From Butyricicoccus pullicaecorum DSM 23266 (GTDB taxonomy: Bacteria; Bacillota; Clostridia; Oscillospirales; Butyricicoccaceae), in the NCBI RefSeq assembly GCF_900167005.1, contig NZ_FUXW01000002.1, positions 434,001 to 498,000 of the forward strand: DNA of 64,000 nt, read 5' to 3'. The notes beneath the pieces were generated by a model. That model ran no database searches, was not told the origin of the DNA, and saw only the letters and a list, made by a program, of their open reading frames with translations. Of this stretch, positions 8,757-16,324 are shown in pieces. Positions within the stretch are counted from its first letter, which is position 1, and every line of letters starts with the position of its first letter. Both the position numbers and the translations under genes were made by a program.

Positions 8757-9647
8757 ATGGAATTACGTGTATTGCAATACTTTCTTGCCGTTGCGAGAGA
8801 ACAAAATATTTCAGCAGCCGCACAATCGTTACATCTCACGCAACCTACACTTTCCAGACAATTAAAAGAGTTGGAAGACACACTAGGAAAACAACTCATG
8901 ATTCGCGGAAATCGTAAAATCACATTGACCGAAGATGGCATACTCTTGCGAAAGCGTGCAGAAGAAATTTTAGATTTGGTTAACCGTACCGAAAAAGAAA
9001 TCATGCAGTCAGATGAAATGATTACGGGGGACATTTATATTGGAACCGGTGAAACCGACGGTGTACGGCAAATCGCTAAAACAGCGAAGCAACTGCAGGC
9101 AAGCTATCCCGGTATTTCTTTTCATATTACCAGCGGAGATGCAGCCGATGTGTGCGAGCGTTTGGATCGCGGGCTATTAGACTTCGGTATCCTTCTGGGC
9201 GATATCGATAAAATGAAATATAACTACATGGAACTGCCCATGAAAGATATTTGGGGCGTTTTAATGCGGCGTGATTCTCCTCTCGCAGGGAAAAATACCA
9301 TTACACCAAAAGATTTATGGGACAAGCCTCTGATTTTATCTCGCCAAGTAGGAAATAAAAGTGGTCTTTATCGCTGGTTAGGAAAAGAACCAGTTGAACT
9401 TCATACTGTCGCAACATATAATTTAATCTACAACGCTTCGTTGATGGTAGACGAAGGCATGGGCTACGCTTTTACCTTGGATAAACTCGTTAATACATCA
9501 AATAGTAATCTATGTTTTCGTCCGTTAAAGCCAAAATTGATGTTAGACATGTACTTGGTTTGGAAAAAATCTCAGGTCTTTTCTAAACCAACCGAACTAT
9601 TTCTGGAATCTCTCAAAAAGAATTTAGCGGAATATAGCGAAGATTAA
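8757..9647 (+). CDS. LysR family transcriptional regulator
   Basis: A 296-residue LysR regulator. The N-terminal winged helix-turn-helix is classic (LRVLQYFLAVAREQNISAAA, then LTQPTLSRQLKELEDTLG). The C-terminal effector domain spans about residues 90-290. ATG at 8757 is chosen because AAGGAG lies 8 bases upstream; an earlier GTG overlaps that site. It diverges from the acetyltransferase/reductase/hydrolase operon and very likely controls it. The inducer is unknown. Confidence 0.88.
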   Translation: MELRVLQYFLAVAREQNISAAAQSLHLTQPTLSRQLKELEDTLGKQLMIRGNRKITLTEDGILLRKRAEEILDLVNRTEKEIMQSDEMITGDIYIGTGETDGVRQIAKTAKQLQASYPGISFHITSGDAADVCERLDRGLLDFGILLGDIDKMKYNYMELPMKDIWGVLMRRDSPLAGKNTITPKDLWDKPLILSRQVGNKSGLYRWLGKEPVELHTVATYNLIYNASLMVDEGMGYAFTLDKLVNTSNSNLCFRPLKPKLMLDMYLVWKKSQVFSKPTELFLESLKKNLAEYSED

Positions 9648-9680
9648 GCCTATATATCTTGCCTGTATGGAAGTAAAACA

Positions 9681-9815
9681 AAAAGACCTTGAGTGATAAA
9701 ACTCAAGGTCTTTCTTCTAATGCCTTATTTAATTACGTGCAGCCTCATTGAAAATCATTTTGCACATTGAGTGAAAATCGGGTTGCACCATAACATCTGA
9801 AATCATTCCCACTCG
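9681..9815. repeat. Left 135-bp direct repeat with guaA-end core (attL-like)
   Basis: This stretch matches 38144-38278 in the same orientation with 8 mismatches. Its right edge (9803-9815) is CGAGTGGGAATGA on the minus strand, the last three codons and stop of guaA with TGA instead of TAA. It also contains the hairpin at 9682-9713 and two 21-bp repeats of form TGCAAnnnGATTTTCnC. It marks the left boundary of an island inserted at guaA. Confidence 0.85.
9682..9713. terminator. Terminator-like hairpin in the left 135-bp repeat
   Basis: AAAGACCTTGAGT pairs with ACTCAAGGTCTTT. It serves the lysR gene on the plus strand. It is homologous to the terminator downstream of guaA at 38145-38176. Confidence 0.75.
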
Positions 9816-9911
9816 CTCCTGTTTAAGAAAAACTAAGCTTTTTTAGTTAGTGGAAGTTGCATCTCGTATCATTATTATTCTCATTATCAGAATAGTATAA
9901 GCTATCTGATT

Positions 9912-9968
9912 TTATGTTGCCAAAGTGTTGCCAGAAGACTTACTCATTATACCTGTTTTCTTCCGCAA
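9912..9968 (-). pseudogene. Possible C-terminal remnant of a tyrosine integrase
   Basis: On the minus strand an open stretch reads MSKSSGNTLAT followed by a stop, about 100 bases from the guaA-type core. The ending GNTLAT is one I associate with C-termini of clostridial phage and ICE tyrosine recombinases, and integrase genes commonly lie beside their attachment site. The rest of the gene is absent; the Shedu gene ends three bases further. It is only about a dozen residues, so the call is tentative. Confidence 0.3.
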
Positions 9969-9970
9969 TT

Positions 9971-11002
9971 TCAATAATTAAAGTCATGTTTGCTCTCATC
10001 ATTTCGCAGGATCTCAATTAGTCTTTTTCCTTGGCTGAGAAGATGGTCGTATGTGAGAACAGTTACGCCATTCATTCGGCTATTAAGCCCGTACAATGCC
10101 CTATGCTTAGGTTGGTCCCAAGTATTACTCCTGCCTACAATGATAGTGGCTCGTGGATGATATGCTACAATTTCAGGGTTGTCTCTTAATCCATTTGCTG
10201 CATCTTCAGAAAACACATCCAGGTATCGGTGGCATTGACCGATAGCTTTAGAAACCTCGGCAGAGAAATAGTAGGAATCATGGCTGGAATCGTAATTCAA
10301 CACAGTAAAAGATGGCTTTTTTAACTCGATTACATCACGAAATCCAGATATGACCGATGTAGCCAACAAATCAACGGTATCGTTACGAGAGATTTTTCGT
10401 TCATCATCCTTCATGACATATTGATTGCCAAAAATCCAGCCATTTTCTTCACACCACTCCTGATAATACTGTTCGCTATCCTCTGTTTCAAGTGCCTCTT
10501 CCAACTCTTGCATTGCTTTAATTAGCCCCTTCACACGAATGGAATTCCTGAATGCAAAAGCCAAATCATCTGAAAAATCAACAGCATCTATGCTTTTTGT
10601 GATTTCTTCATTTTCGAGAATTGAAATAACCGCTTTTGCCACATCGTGCGAATCCAGCCCATTCAGATCAACTTTAGTCCCGGATCCCATTCGGATCACT
10701 AAGAAATTTCCTTCCTCCGGCACTCTCCTGACAGCAAACAGTTCGTTTAACTTATCTTTAAGCATACCAGCTGCAGTAGGGTTTAGATTGATTTCGCAAT
10801 CTTGCTTATATGCTGGTCCTGCTTTTTTGTAGTGAATAACCTTTATGGACAAATCTCTCTCTTGATTAGGATCTGAATGTCGAATGAAGAATGGTACTAA
10901 TGCAATTTTTGACTGAGATGATTTGTGCAAAAGAGTCTCCTCGCAATATTCAATTTGTTCATTATTTTTTGCTGGCTTTCTGTTAATAATTGAAGATTGC
11001 AT
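9971..11002 (-). CDS. Shedu-type defence nuclease (DUF4263, SduA-like)
   Basis: A 343-residue protein whose C-terminal half carries a DUF4263/SduA nuclease core of the PD-(D/E)xK fold. Visible elements are YYQEWCEENGWIFGNQYV, then DTVDLLATS with a candidate catalytic Asp, and DVIELKKP giving the ExK pair, then a conserved Gln helix (SKAIGQCHRYL). Proteins of this family act alone as the Shedu anti-phage system. The N-terminal half (about 1-150) is the variable, presumably sensing part. It lies 13 bases after a truncated modification enzyme gene on the same strand, just inside the left end of the island. Confidence 0.8.
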   Translation of the reverse strand: MQSSIINRKPAKNNEQIEYCEETLLHKSSQSKIALVPFFIRHSDPNQERDLSIKVIHYKKAGPAYKQDCEINLNPTAAGMLKDKLNELFAVRRVPEEGNFLVIRMGSGTKVDLNGLDSHDVAKAVISILENEEITKSIDAVDFSDDLAFAFRNSIRVKGLIKAMQELEEALETEDSEQYYQEWCEENGWIFGNQYVMKDDERKISRNDTVDLLATSVISGFRDVIELKKPSFTVLNYDSSHDSYYFSAEVSKAIGQCHRYLDVFSEDAANGLRDNPEIVAYHPRATIIVGRSNTWDQPKHRALYGLNSRMNGVTVLTYDHLLSQGKRLIEILRNDESKHDFNY

Positions 11003-11015
11003 TTTGCACCTCGTT

Positions 11016-13163
11016 TTAGTCTTCCGATGGTGAGATCAACGGCATACCATCTTCCAAGACCGACGGCATAAGATTATCAATTTCTGCGACAATTCTGGTG
11101 TGTGTTTCAAGTGTATTAAGGAAATTCAGCAACTTTTCTGCATCCTGAGGAGTAAAATCGCAGTGCGTAAAGTTATAAGAATTAAACTTTAACCATACAT
11201 TTTTGACCACATCATATCCGGAGATGTTCAAGTTCTGCAAAGCCGTTGGACACGGAACTTTAATTATTTCTGTTCCATCAGTCAAAACCAATTCCTCATT
11301 CTCTTCATCAAACGGATGGGGAGAATTGCTTAAGTGGAAATTTCTCGGAATTTGACTACAAATCATGTCATAATCAAACTCCAATAGATTTTCTGGGCGA
11401 TAATCTGCTTTCTCAAGTTCAGCAAGCCTAATCCCAAGATCACGGATCCGGATAAATAATCCTCTATCTGCTACCATCGGAATCCGAGCCCGTATATCAG
11501 ATTGATTCACAGTAAACAACGCACCCTCAAACTCATCCAGATATACTTGAGAGCACAATACTGCATAAGCGTAGAAAACTATGCTCGATGCAAATTCTTC
11601 ATAATTGCATTGCAGTACAGGCCCCAATTTCTCAAAAAGGTCAGGACTTACATTCAAACGATACATATTTCTGCGCTTATCATAATACTGGTTCATATAG
11701 ATATGTGAATTTCCTCTTGTGCACATATCATTATCTGGATAATACCAGCAGAACGAAACGAACTGACTTAATGTGGGATGAAGATCCTTAGGGGCATGGG
11801 CCATTGCAAAGCCAATTGTGCCCTGATGATTGAACCCTTTTATTATTTCAGGTCGCAGTCTGGTTCCACCACCACCTACTGTTGAATAGTTCTTTAGCAC
11901 ATCCTCCCAGAGCAGCACATTTGATGTCAAATACGGTCTGAAAGAATATGTGGCAATGTTTTCACTCAGAAGCTGATCCATTGCCGGTGCATTACCGCAG
12001 GAATTCAGTGCAGATTGGAATGCTTCAACTTTTTCGGCTACAGGCGGCTTATCTTGACCCGAAAACCATTCTCGGGCAGCATCTACACCTCCAGCAGCAA
12101 TATCTCTGCTTCTTCGTTTTAACATTGGTGCTTTCACATGTGTGAACAAAGCCGTAGGAGCAAGCTTAATACCAGAACAATGGTTCATAAATATTGCATT
12201 ATGATCATTGTCATCACTGATAGGCCAAAACAAGTTATACTTATCCTCATCAAATGGCTTTGCTGGGTAGAATGCCAGTGTGTTTACATCAATGTTATAT
12301 GTTCTAAACTGCCCTATAACTTGGTTTATATCTTGATTTAAGCAGTTTTCTTTTTCGGATATACTGCCCTTTGAAAAGTCAACAAACTGATACTCACTAA
12401 ATCCTGGATCCTCTCCGAATTTACGGGTAAGAATAATCACCGCCCGACCTTGTAAAGTATGGAACAGACTATTGCTGCGAATTCCTGTTCTGGCATCAGC
12501 ATCAATTGGAACCACCCAAATATTAGAGAAATGTTCCATTAAATATTTCCTTGCGTACCTATAGGATTCTGCTTCCAGGAACGAAAGTGGAACAACCAGA
12601 GATAATACAGAGTTGTTTTGCAGTCTCAGTAATTTCTCACAACTCCATCGGATAAATTGCATAAACGGATTATTTATCTGCTTTTGTATATTTTGTCTTG
12701 CTCGACGGGCTGTTTTGGGTGGGCGAAAATCATCCATTAAACCGTTTATAAAAGAAAATTCGCTATCAATATTTTGACGCATGGAATCTGAGCAAGGTGG
12801 GTTGCCAATAATCAGCTTTAGGGGCATTTCTGCCCATGTGCTGGCTCTGGCAATTTCTGCACCCTCGATAGTAGACTCATCAACAACTTCGCCAAACATA
12901 CCGTTACACAATGTGTTTGCAAGCATAATGTTTTCCGTATGTGCACCAGCCCCATGTTGTCTGCTAACTATGGAAAGCCGATAATTTGAAAGCATATATG
13001 GTGTAGGTAAAATTTCAAATCCACACAGATTATAAGCTCCATCATTAGGATCGTTTAAGATAACTTCTTCTAAAAAAGATCCTGTTCCACAGCATGGATC
13101 CGTTGCCACACCGAAATTGATACAATGTAACGATGCACCGGATACCCCATTAACGATGAACAC
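11016..13163 (-). pseudogene. C-terminal fragment of a type ISP-like restriction-modification enzyme (N6-adenine methyltransferase + recognition domain)
   Basis: The open frame (715 codons, GTG start) begins almost on top of methyltransferase motif I, DPCCGTGSF at residue 21, and has the catalytic NPPCS motif near residue 115. The rest resembles the target-recognition part and the ISP C-terminal domain (ISGYDVVKNVWLKF near residue 650). Type ISP enzymes are about 1,500 residues with nuclease and helicase first; both are missing, as are helices normally preceding motif I. The first 20 codons lie in a small 23-bp repeat. It may be a dead remnant, or a free methylase made from a new start. AT-rich like the Shedu gene. 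Confidence 0.65.
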
Positions 13164-13180
13164 GCCACCCCTTTAACGAT
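13128..13180. repeat. Short tandem repeat, 23-bp period, at the truncated 5' end of the methylase
   Basis: TAACGAT occurs at 13128, 13151 and 13174, exactly 23 bp apart, and ACCCC follows 16 bases after the first two. The repeat spans the putative start codon of the truncated gene and is probably a deletion or recombination scar. Confidence 0.55.
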
Positions 13181-13219
13181 AGTGAAGAGGTGCAGAATGG
13201 AATGGTCTTAATTATAAAT

Positions 13220-13257
13220 AAGGCTGTCGCATGAGTCTCACTCAGTGCGACAGCCTT
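13220..13257. terminator. Bidirectional terminator downstream of tetR
   Basis: AAGGCTGTCGCA pairs with TGCGACAGCCTT, with an inner TGAGT/ACTCA stem. T-rich sequence follows on the plus strand. It lies between the tetR end and the truncated methylase gene. Confidence 0.75.
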
Positions 13258-13296
13258 TTATTTTATGCTTTTTCCGATTTTCGCCTTTACTTTTTA

Positions 13297-13860
13297 TTAA
13301 AGAATTGGTTCAATCACAGCCCGAAAATAGCGATCTAATTCCTCTGGTGTCTGCTTCATCCTTCCTTTGATCCACCAAAGCACCATCTCCACGAAACTTC
13401 CCGAAATGTGGTTTATCAAAAAGTCATCCGGCAAATCTTTATTGGTGTAACGGTTTTGCCCGACAAACTGAGATTGAATCAGCCCACTTAGACTATCCTT
13501 AAAATAGCGAAGAAAAATCTCGCTGCTCTCACAGGAAAGTAATTCGAGAACATTATTGTCATTTTCCTGCAAGTGTTGAAGCAGATGGCAAAAAATCGAT
13601 TCCGGCGCACTGCCATCTGAGTATAGCCCGTGGGTATGGGTACAGTCTTTTGCGCTGGAAATAATGTGTCCGAATAGATTTTCACATAATGCCTTCAATA
13701 GTTCGTCTTTGGTCTCAAAATGGGCGTAAAAGGTGGTACGCCCTACATTTGCCCGGTCTATAATTTCCTGCACGGTAATGTGGCTGTAGCTTTGTTCCGC
13801 CAGGAGCGAACCAAATGCCTGAAATATAGCCACCCGTGTTTTTTGCTGTCGTCTATCCAT
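13297..13860 (-). CDS. TetR family repressor next to a heavy-metal ATPase
   Basis: A 187-residue TetR-type regulator. The N-terminal helix-turn-helix is ITVQEIIDRANVGRTTFYAH (about 27-46). The C-terminal domain resembles the TetR_C group common in clostridia. The start at 13860 has AAGGAG at a good distance; an upstream ATG at 13890 lacks one. It diverges from a P1B-type ATPase gene, with two inverted repeats in between, so it likely represses the ATPase and itself. Metal sensing by TetR proteins is less common than by ArsR or MerR, so the ligand is open. Confidence 0.85.
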   Translation of the reverse strand: MDRRQQKTRVAIFQAFGSLLAEQSYSHITVQEIIDRANVGRTTFYAHFETKDELLKALCENLFGHIISSAKDCTHTHGLYSDGSAPESIFCHLLQHLQENDNNVLELLSCESSEIFLRYFKDSLSGLIQSQFVGQNRYTNKDLPDDFLINHISGSFVEMVLWWIKGRMKQTPEELDRYFRAVIEPIL

Positions 13861-13890
13861 TTGCTTTCTCCTTCCCGTACAATTTCCCAA

Positions 13891-13912
13891 AAGTGTTCGG
13901 TAACGAATACTT
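13891..13912. promoter_or_regulatory. Candidate TetR operator 1
   Basis: Near-perfect inverted repeat AAGTGTTCG-gtaa-CGAATACTT (one mismatch) just upstream of the tetR start. It shares TGTTCG with operator 2. Confidence 0.6.
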
Positions 13913-13927
13913 AGCGTAAATTATCTA

Positions 13928-13978
13928 TTGCCATCCGGCCACTTTCTCTATACAATAAAAGTGAACAAGGTGTTCGCT
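13928..13978 (+). promoter_or_regulatory. Promoter and candidate TetR operator 2 of the P1B-ATPase gene
   Basis: TTGCCA (13928-13933), 17 bp, TACAAT (13951-13956). Right behind the -10 box is the inverted repeat AGTGAACA-agg-TGTTCGCT (13960-13978, one mismatch), placed where a bound repressor would block RNA polymerase. Confidence 0.6.
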
Positions 13979-14043
13979 ATCAAATTCATTGTACGGAAGG
14001 AATTGGCCTTTGTCAAGCGCCTTTCGTGAGAGGAGGATATTCT

Positions 14044-15948
14044 ATGGCAAAGACATTGAAGAAAATCAACGATTTTCTGGCCGGTCTGCCGATGACTATT
14101 GTGGCAGGAGTTTTCCTGTTGATTGATCTGGTTCCTCACTTGATGGAGGAATTTGGAGGGACAGAAATTCATTTGAGCTTTTTGCCTTTTGACCCTGCAT
14201 GGGTGACAGTAATCATCAGCGGCATTCCCCTGTTGTATCTGGCGATCTGGCGAATCATTTATAATCGAGGTATCGCAAAGATTTCTTCGGCACTGCTCAT
14301 CTGCATTGCCATGTTTGCGGCGCTTGCCATTGGAGAAATGTTCGCAGCGGGCGAAGTCGCCTTTATCATGGCTCTGGGTGCGCTGCTGGAGGACGCCACT
14401 ACGAACAGGGCTAAAAAAGGCTTGAAAAAGTTAATCAGCCTTGCCCCAACCCAGGGACGCCGCATCCGGGACGGAAAGGAAGAAATGATACCCGCAGAGG
14501 AAATCCGCAAAGCGGATGTGCTGCGTATTCTTGCCGGTGAAACTATCCCGGTAGACGGAAAAATCCTGACTGAGGAGACATCAGTAGACCAGTCCATTAT
14601 GACCGGCGAATCTCTCCCCGTAGATAAAACTGTCGGGGATGAGGTGTTCTGCGGTACGATTAATCGTTTTGGAGCCATTGACATTACGGCAACAAAAGTT
14701 GGCAAGGACAGCTCCCTGCAAAAGCTGATCCGCATGGTGGAGGACGCCGAGAATAAGCAAGCCCCCATGCAGCGTATCGCCGACCGGGTGGCAAGCTGGC
14801 TGGTGCCGGTGGCTCTGCTGATCGCTATTCTGGCCTATGCATTTACAGGAAATATCGTTACAGGTGTCACGGTACTGGTCGTATTTTGTCCCTGCGCTCT
14901 GGTGCTTGCAACCCCCACCGCTATTATGGCTGCCATCGGGCAGGCCACGAAGCATGGTGTCATTATTAAATCAGGTGAATCATTGGAAAAGATGGGAAAA
15001 GTAGACACGATTGCTTTCGATAAGACCGGCACGCTTACCTATGGCCGGTTGGAGGTCAGCGATGTCATTCCCTTTGATTCCACCCTCACGGAGAAGGAAC
15101 TACTTACTTTAACAGCGTCTGCTGAGGCGAAAAGCGAACACCCTCTGGGTAAAGCAATCGTAGCCAGAGCAAAAGGTCAGAATTTGCCCTTAACGGAATC
15201 CGAGAATTTCAAGATGGCTGCCGGTAAAGGTATTTCCGCAAATGTGGATGGCAGGAGTCTGCTCTGTGGCAATGAAAAGTATCTCACGGAACGTGGCGTC
15301 TCCATTGATGGGCAGGTTCACAGCACACTGGAAAAACTCCGTACCGAAGGGAAAGCGTCGATTCTTGTGGCGGAAAAAGACACCTGTATTGGGGTAATTG
15401 CCCTGTCCGATGTGCTGCGGCCCGAAGCAAAAGACATGGTTTCTCGCCTAAATGCCATGCACACGAGTACCGTCCTGCTCACCGGCGACCACAAGAAAAC
15501 CGCCGACTATTTTGCAAAGCAGGTAGGCATTTCCGAGGTGCGGGCCGAATTGCTGCCGGAGGAAAAGGTGCAGAATATAGAAGCCCTGCGGGAAGCTGGG
15601 CGGAAAGTCTGCATGATTGGTGACGGTGTAAATGATGCGCCTGCCCTGAAAACCGCAGATGTAGGCGTGGCTATGGGAAGCATGGGAAGCGACATTGCAG
15701 TGGAAGCCGCTGATATTGCCCTGATGAGCGATGATATTTCTAAGATCCCTTATTTGAAACGGCTGTCCAACGCTACGGTAAAGACCATCAAGTTCAGCAT
15801 TACTCTGTCTATGTGCATCAACTTTGTGGCAATCGTGCTTTCCCTGTTGGAGCTGCTCACTCCGGTTACCGGCGCACTGGTACACAATGCAGGTTCCTGC
15901 TTTGTGGTTCTGATCGCGGCGCTGCTGTACGACAGGAAGTTTGAATAA
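14044..15948 (+). CDS. Heavy-metal P1B-type ATPase
   Basis: A 634-residue integral membrane pump that exports a transition metal using ATP. It has TGES (MTGESLPVD), the metal-site motif CPC in FCPCALVLATPTA, the phosphorylation site DKTGTLT, the nucleotide-site HP in SEHPLGKA, and GDGVNDAPAL. It has no N-terminal heavy-metal-binding domain. The last membrane helix has HNAGS, unlike the classical Cu or Zn/Cd signatures, so the metal is not assigned. The start at 14044 has a strong AGGAGG; an earlier ATG at 14026 does not. It is divergent from the TetR gene. Confidence 0.9.
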   Translation: MAKTLKKINDFLAGLPMTIVAGVFLLIDLVPHLMEEFGGTEIHLSFLPFDPAWVTVIISGIPLLYLAIWRIIYNRGIAKISSALLICIAMFAALAIGEMFAAGEVAFIMALGALLEDATTNRAKKGLKKLISLAPTQGRRIRDGKEEMIPAEEIRKADVLRILAGETIPVDGKILTEETSVDQSIMTGESLPVDKTVGDEVFCGTINRFGAIDITATKVGKDSSLQKLIRMVEDAENKQAPMQRIADRVASWLVPVALLIAILAYAFTGNIVTGVTVLVVFCPCALVLATPTAIMAAIGQATKHGVIIKSGESLEKMGKVDTIAFDKTGTLTYGRLEVSDVIPFDSTLTEKELLTLTASAEAKSEHPLGKAIVARAKGQNLPLTESENFKMAAGKGISANVDGRSLLCGNEKYLTERGVSIDGQVHSTLEKLRTEGKASILVAEKDTCIGVIALSDVLRPEAKDMVSRLNAMHTSTVLLTGDHKKTADYFAKQVGISEVRAELLPEEKVQNIEALREAGRKVCMIGDGVNDAPALKTADVGVAMGSMGSDIAVEAADIALMSDDISKIPYLKRLSNATVKTIKFSITLSMCINFVAIVLSLLELLTPVTGALVHNAGSCFVVLIAALLYDRKFE

Positions 15949-15956
15949 TTCTGATG

Positions 15957-15993
15957 CAGAGAGACCCCTGCCGCAAAAGCGGGGATCTCTCTG
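15957..15993 (+). terminator. Terminator of the P1B-ATPase gene
   Basis: CAGAGAGA pairs with TCTCTCTG, with an inner CCC/GGG, followed by TTTGTTC. Confidence 0.75.
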
Positions 15994-16063
15994 TTTGTTC
16001 TGCGGTTGCAAACCGCTCTCTTTGGATGGAATATATGCAAAACGCCAAATCGCATTTTGCCTC

Positions 16064-16092
16064 TTGACTTATTACAACATCTCCTGTATAAT
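16064..16092 (+). promoter_or_regulatory. Strong sigma-A promoter of the P2A-ATPase leader
   Basis: TTGACT (16064-16069), exactly 17 bp, TATAAT (16087-16092). It gives a leader of about 225 bases before the ATPase start. Confidence 0.8.
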
Positions 16093-16131
16093 ATAAAAAA
16101 CACGTTGAAGAAAGGAATTGAAACAATCGCA

Positions 16132-16203
16132 ATGGACGACGCCGACAGTAGCGACGCTGACCGAAGTAACATTCACTGTAAATTAAATACGTTTTATATA
16201 TAG
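16132..16203 (+). CDS. Possible Asp-rich leader peptide
   Basis: A 23-codon ORF inside the ATPase leader, beginning MDDADSSDADRSN: five Asp in the first ten residues. AAAGGA lies upstream at a long distance (about 15 bases), so translation is uncertain. Its stop codon is one base before a terminator-like hairpin. Acidic leader peptides are known to destabilise ribosomes at low Mg2+ and to control cation transporter genes; whether this one does is inference. Confidence 0.35.
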   Translation: MDDADSSDADRSNIHCKLNTFYI

Positions 16204-16204
16204 G

Positions 16205-16247
16205 CATAACCTGCGTCTAACCGTTAGACAGCAGGCTATGTCTTTTT
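16205..16247 (+). promoter_or_regulatory. Attenuator-like hairpin in the P2A-ATPase leader
   Basis: CATAACCTGC pairs with GCAGGCTATG (one mismatch), and the interior GTCTAAC-C-GTTAGAC is a perfect palindrome. TCTTTTT follows. It has the form of an intrinsic terminator but lies in the 5' leader, about 80 bases before the ATPase start. A second, smaller hairpin (CTGACC...GGTCAG, 16261-16285) follows. I do not recognise a known riboswitch class here. Confidence 0.6.
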
Positions 16248-16324
16248 GTGTTTCTTTTTGCTGACCACCGCTGAAAGGCGGTCAGAATATAAATTTTATC
16301 AAAGAAAGGAGTGATTGATCCATC

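Noticed and set aside
16093-16324. Known metal riboswitch (yybP-ykoY, NiCo or M-box) before the P2A ATPase
   Set aside because: I looked for the conserved loops of these classes and did not find them. A covariance search would settle it.
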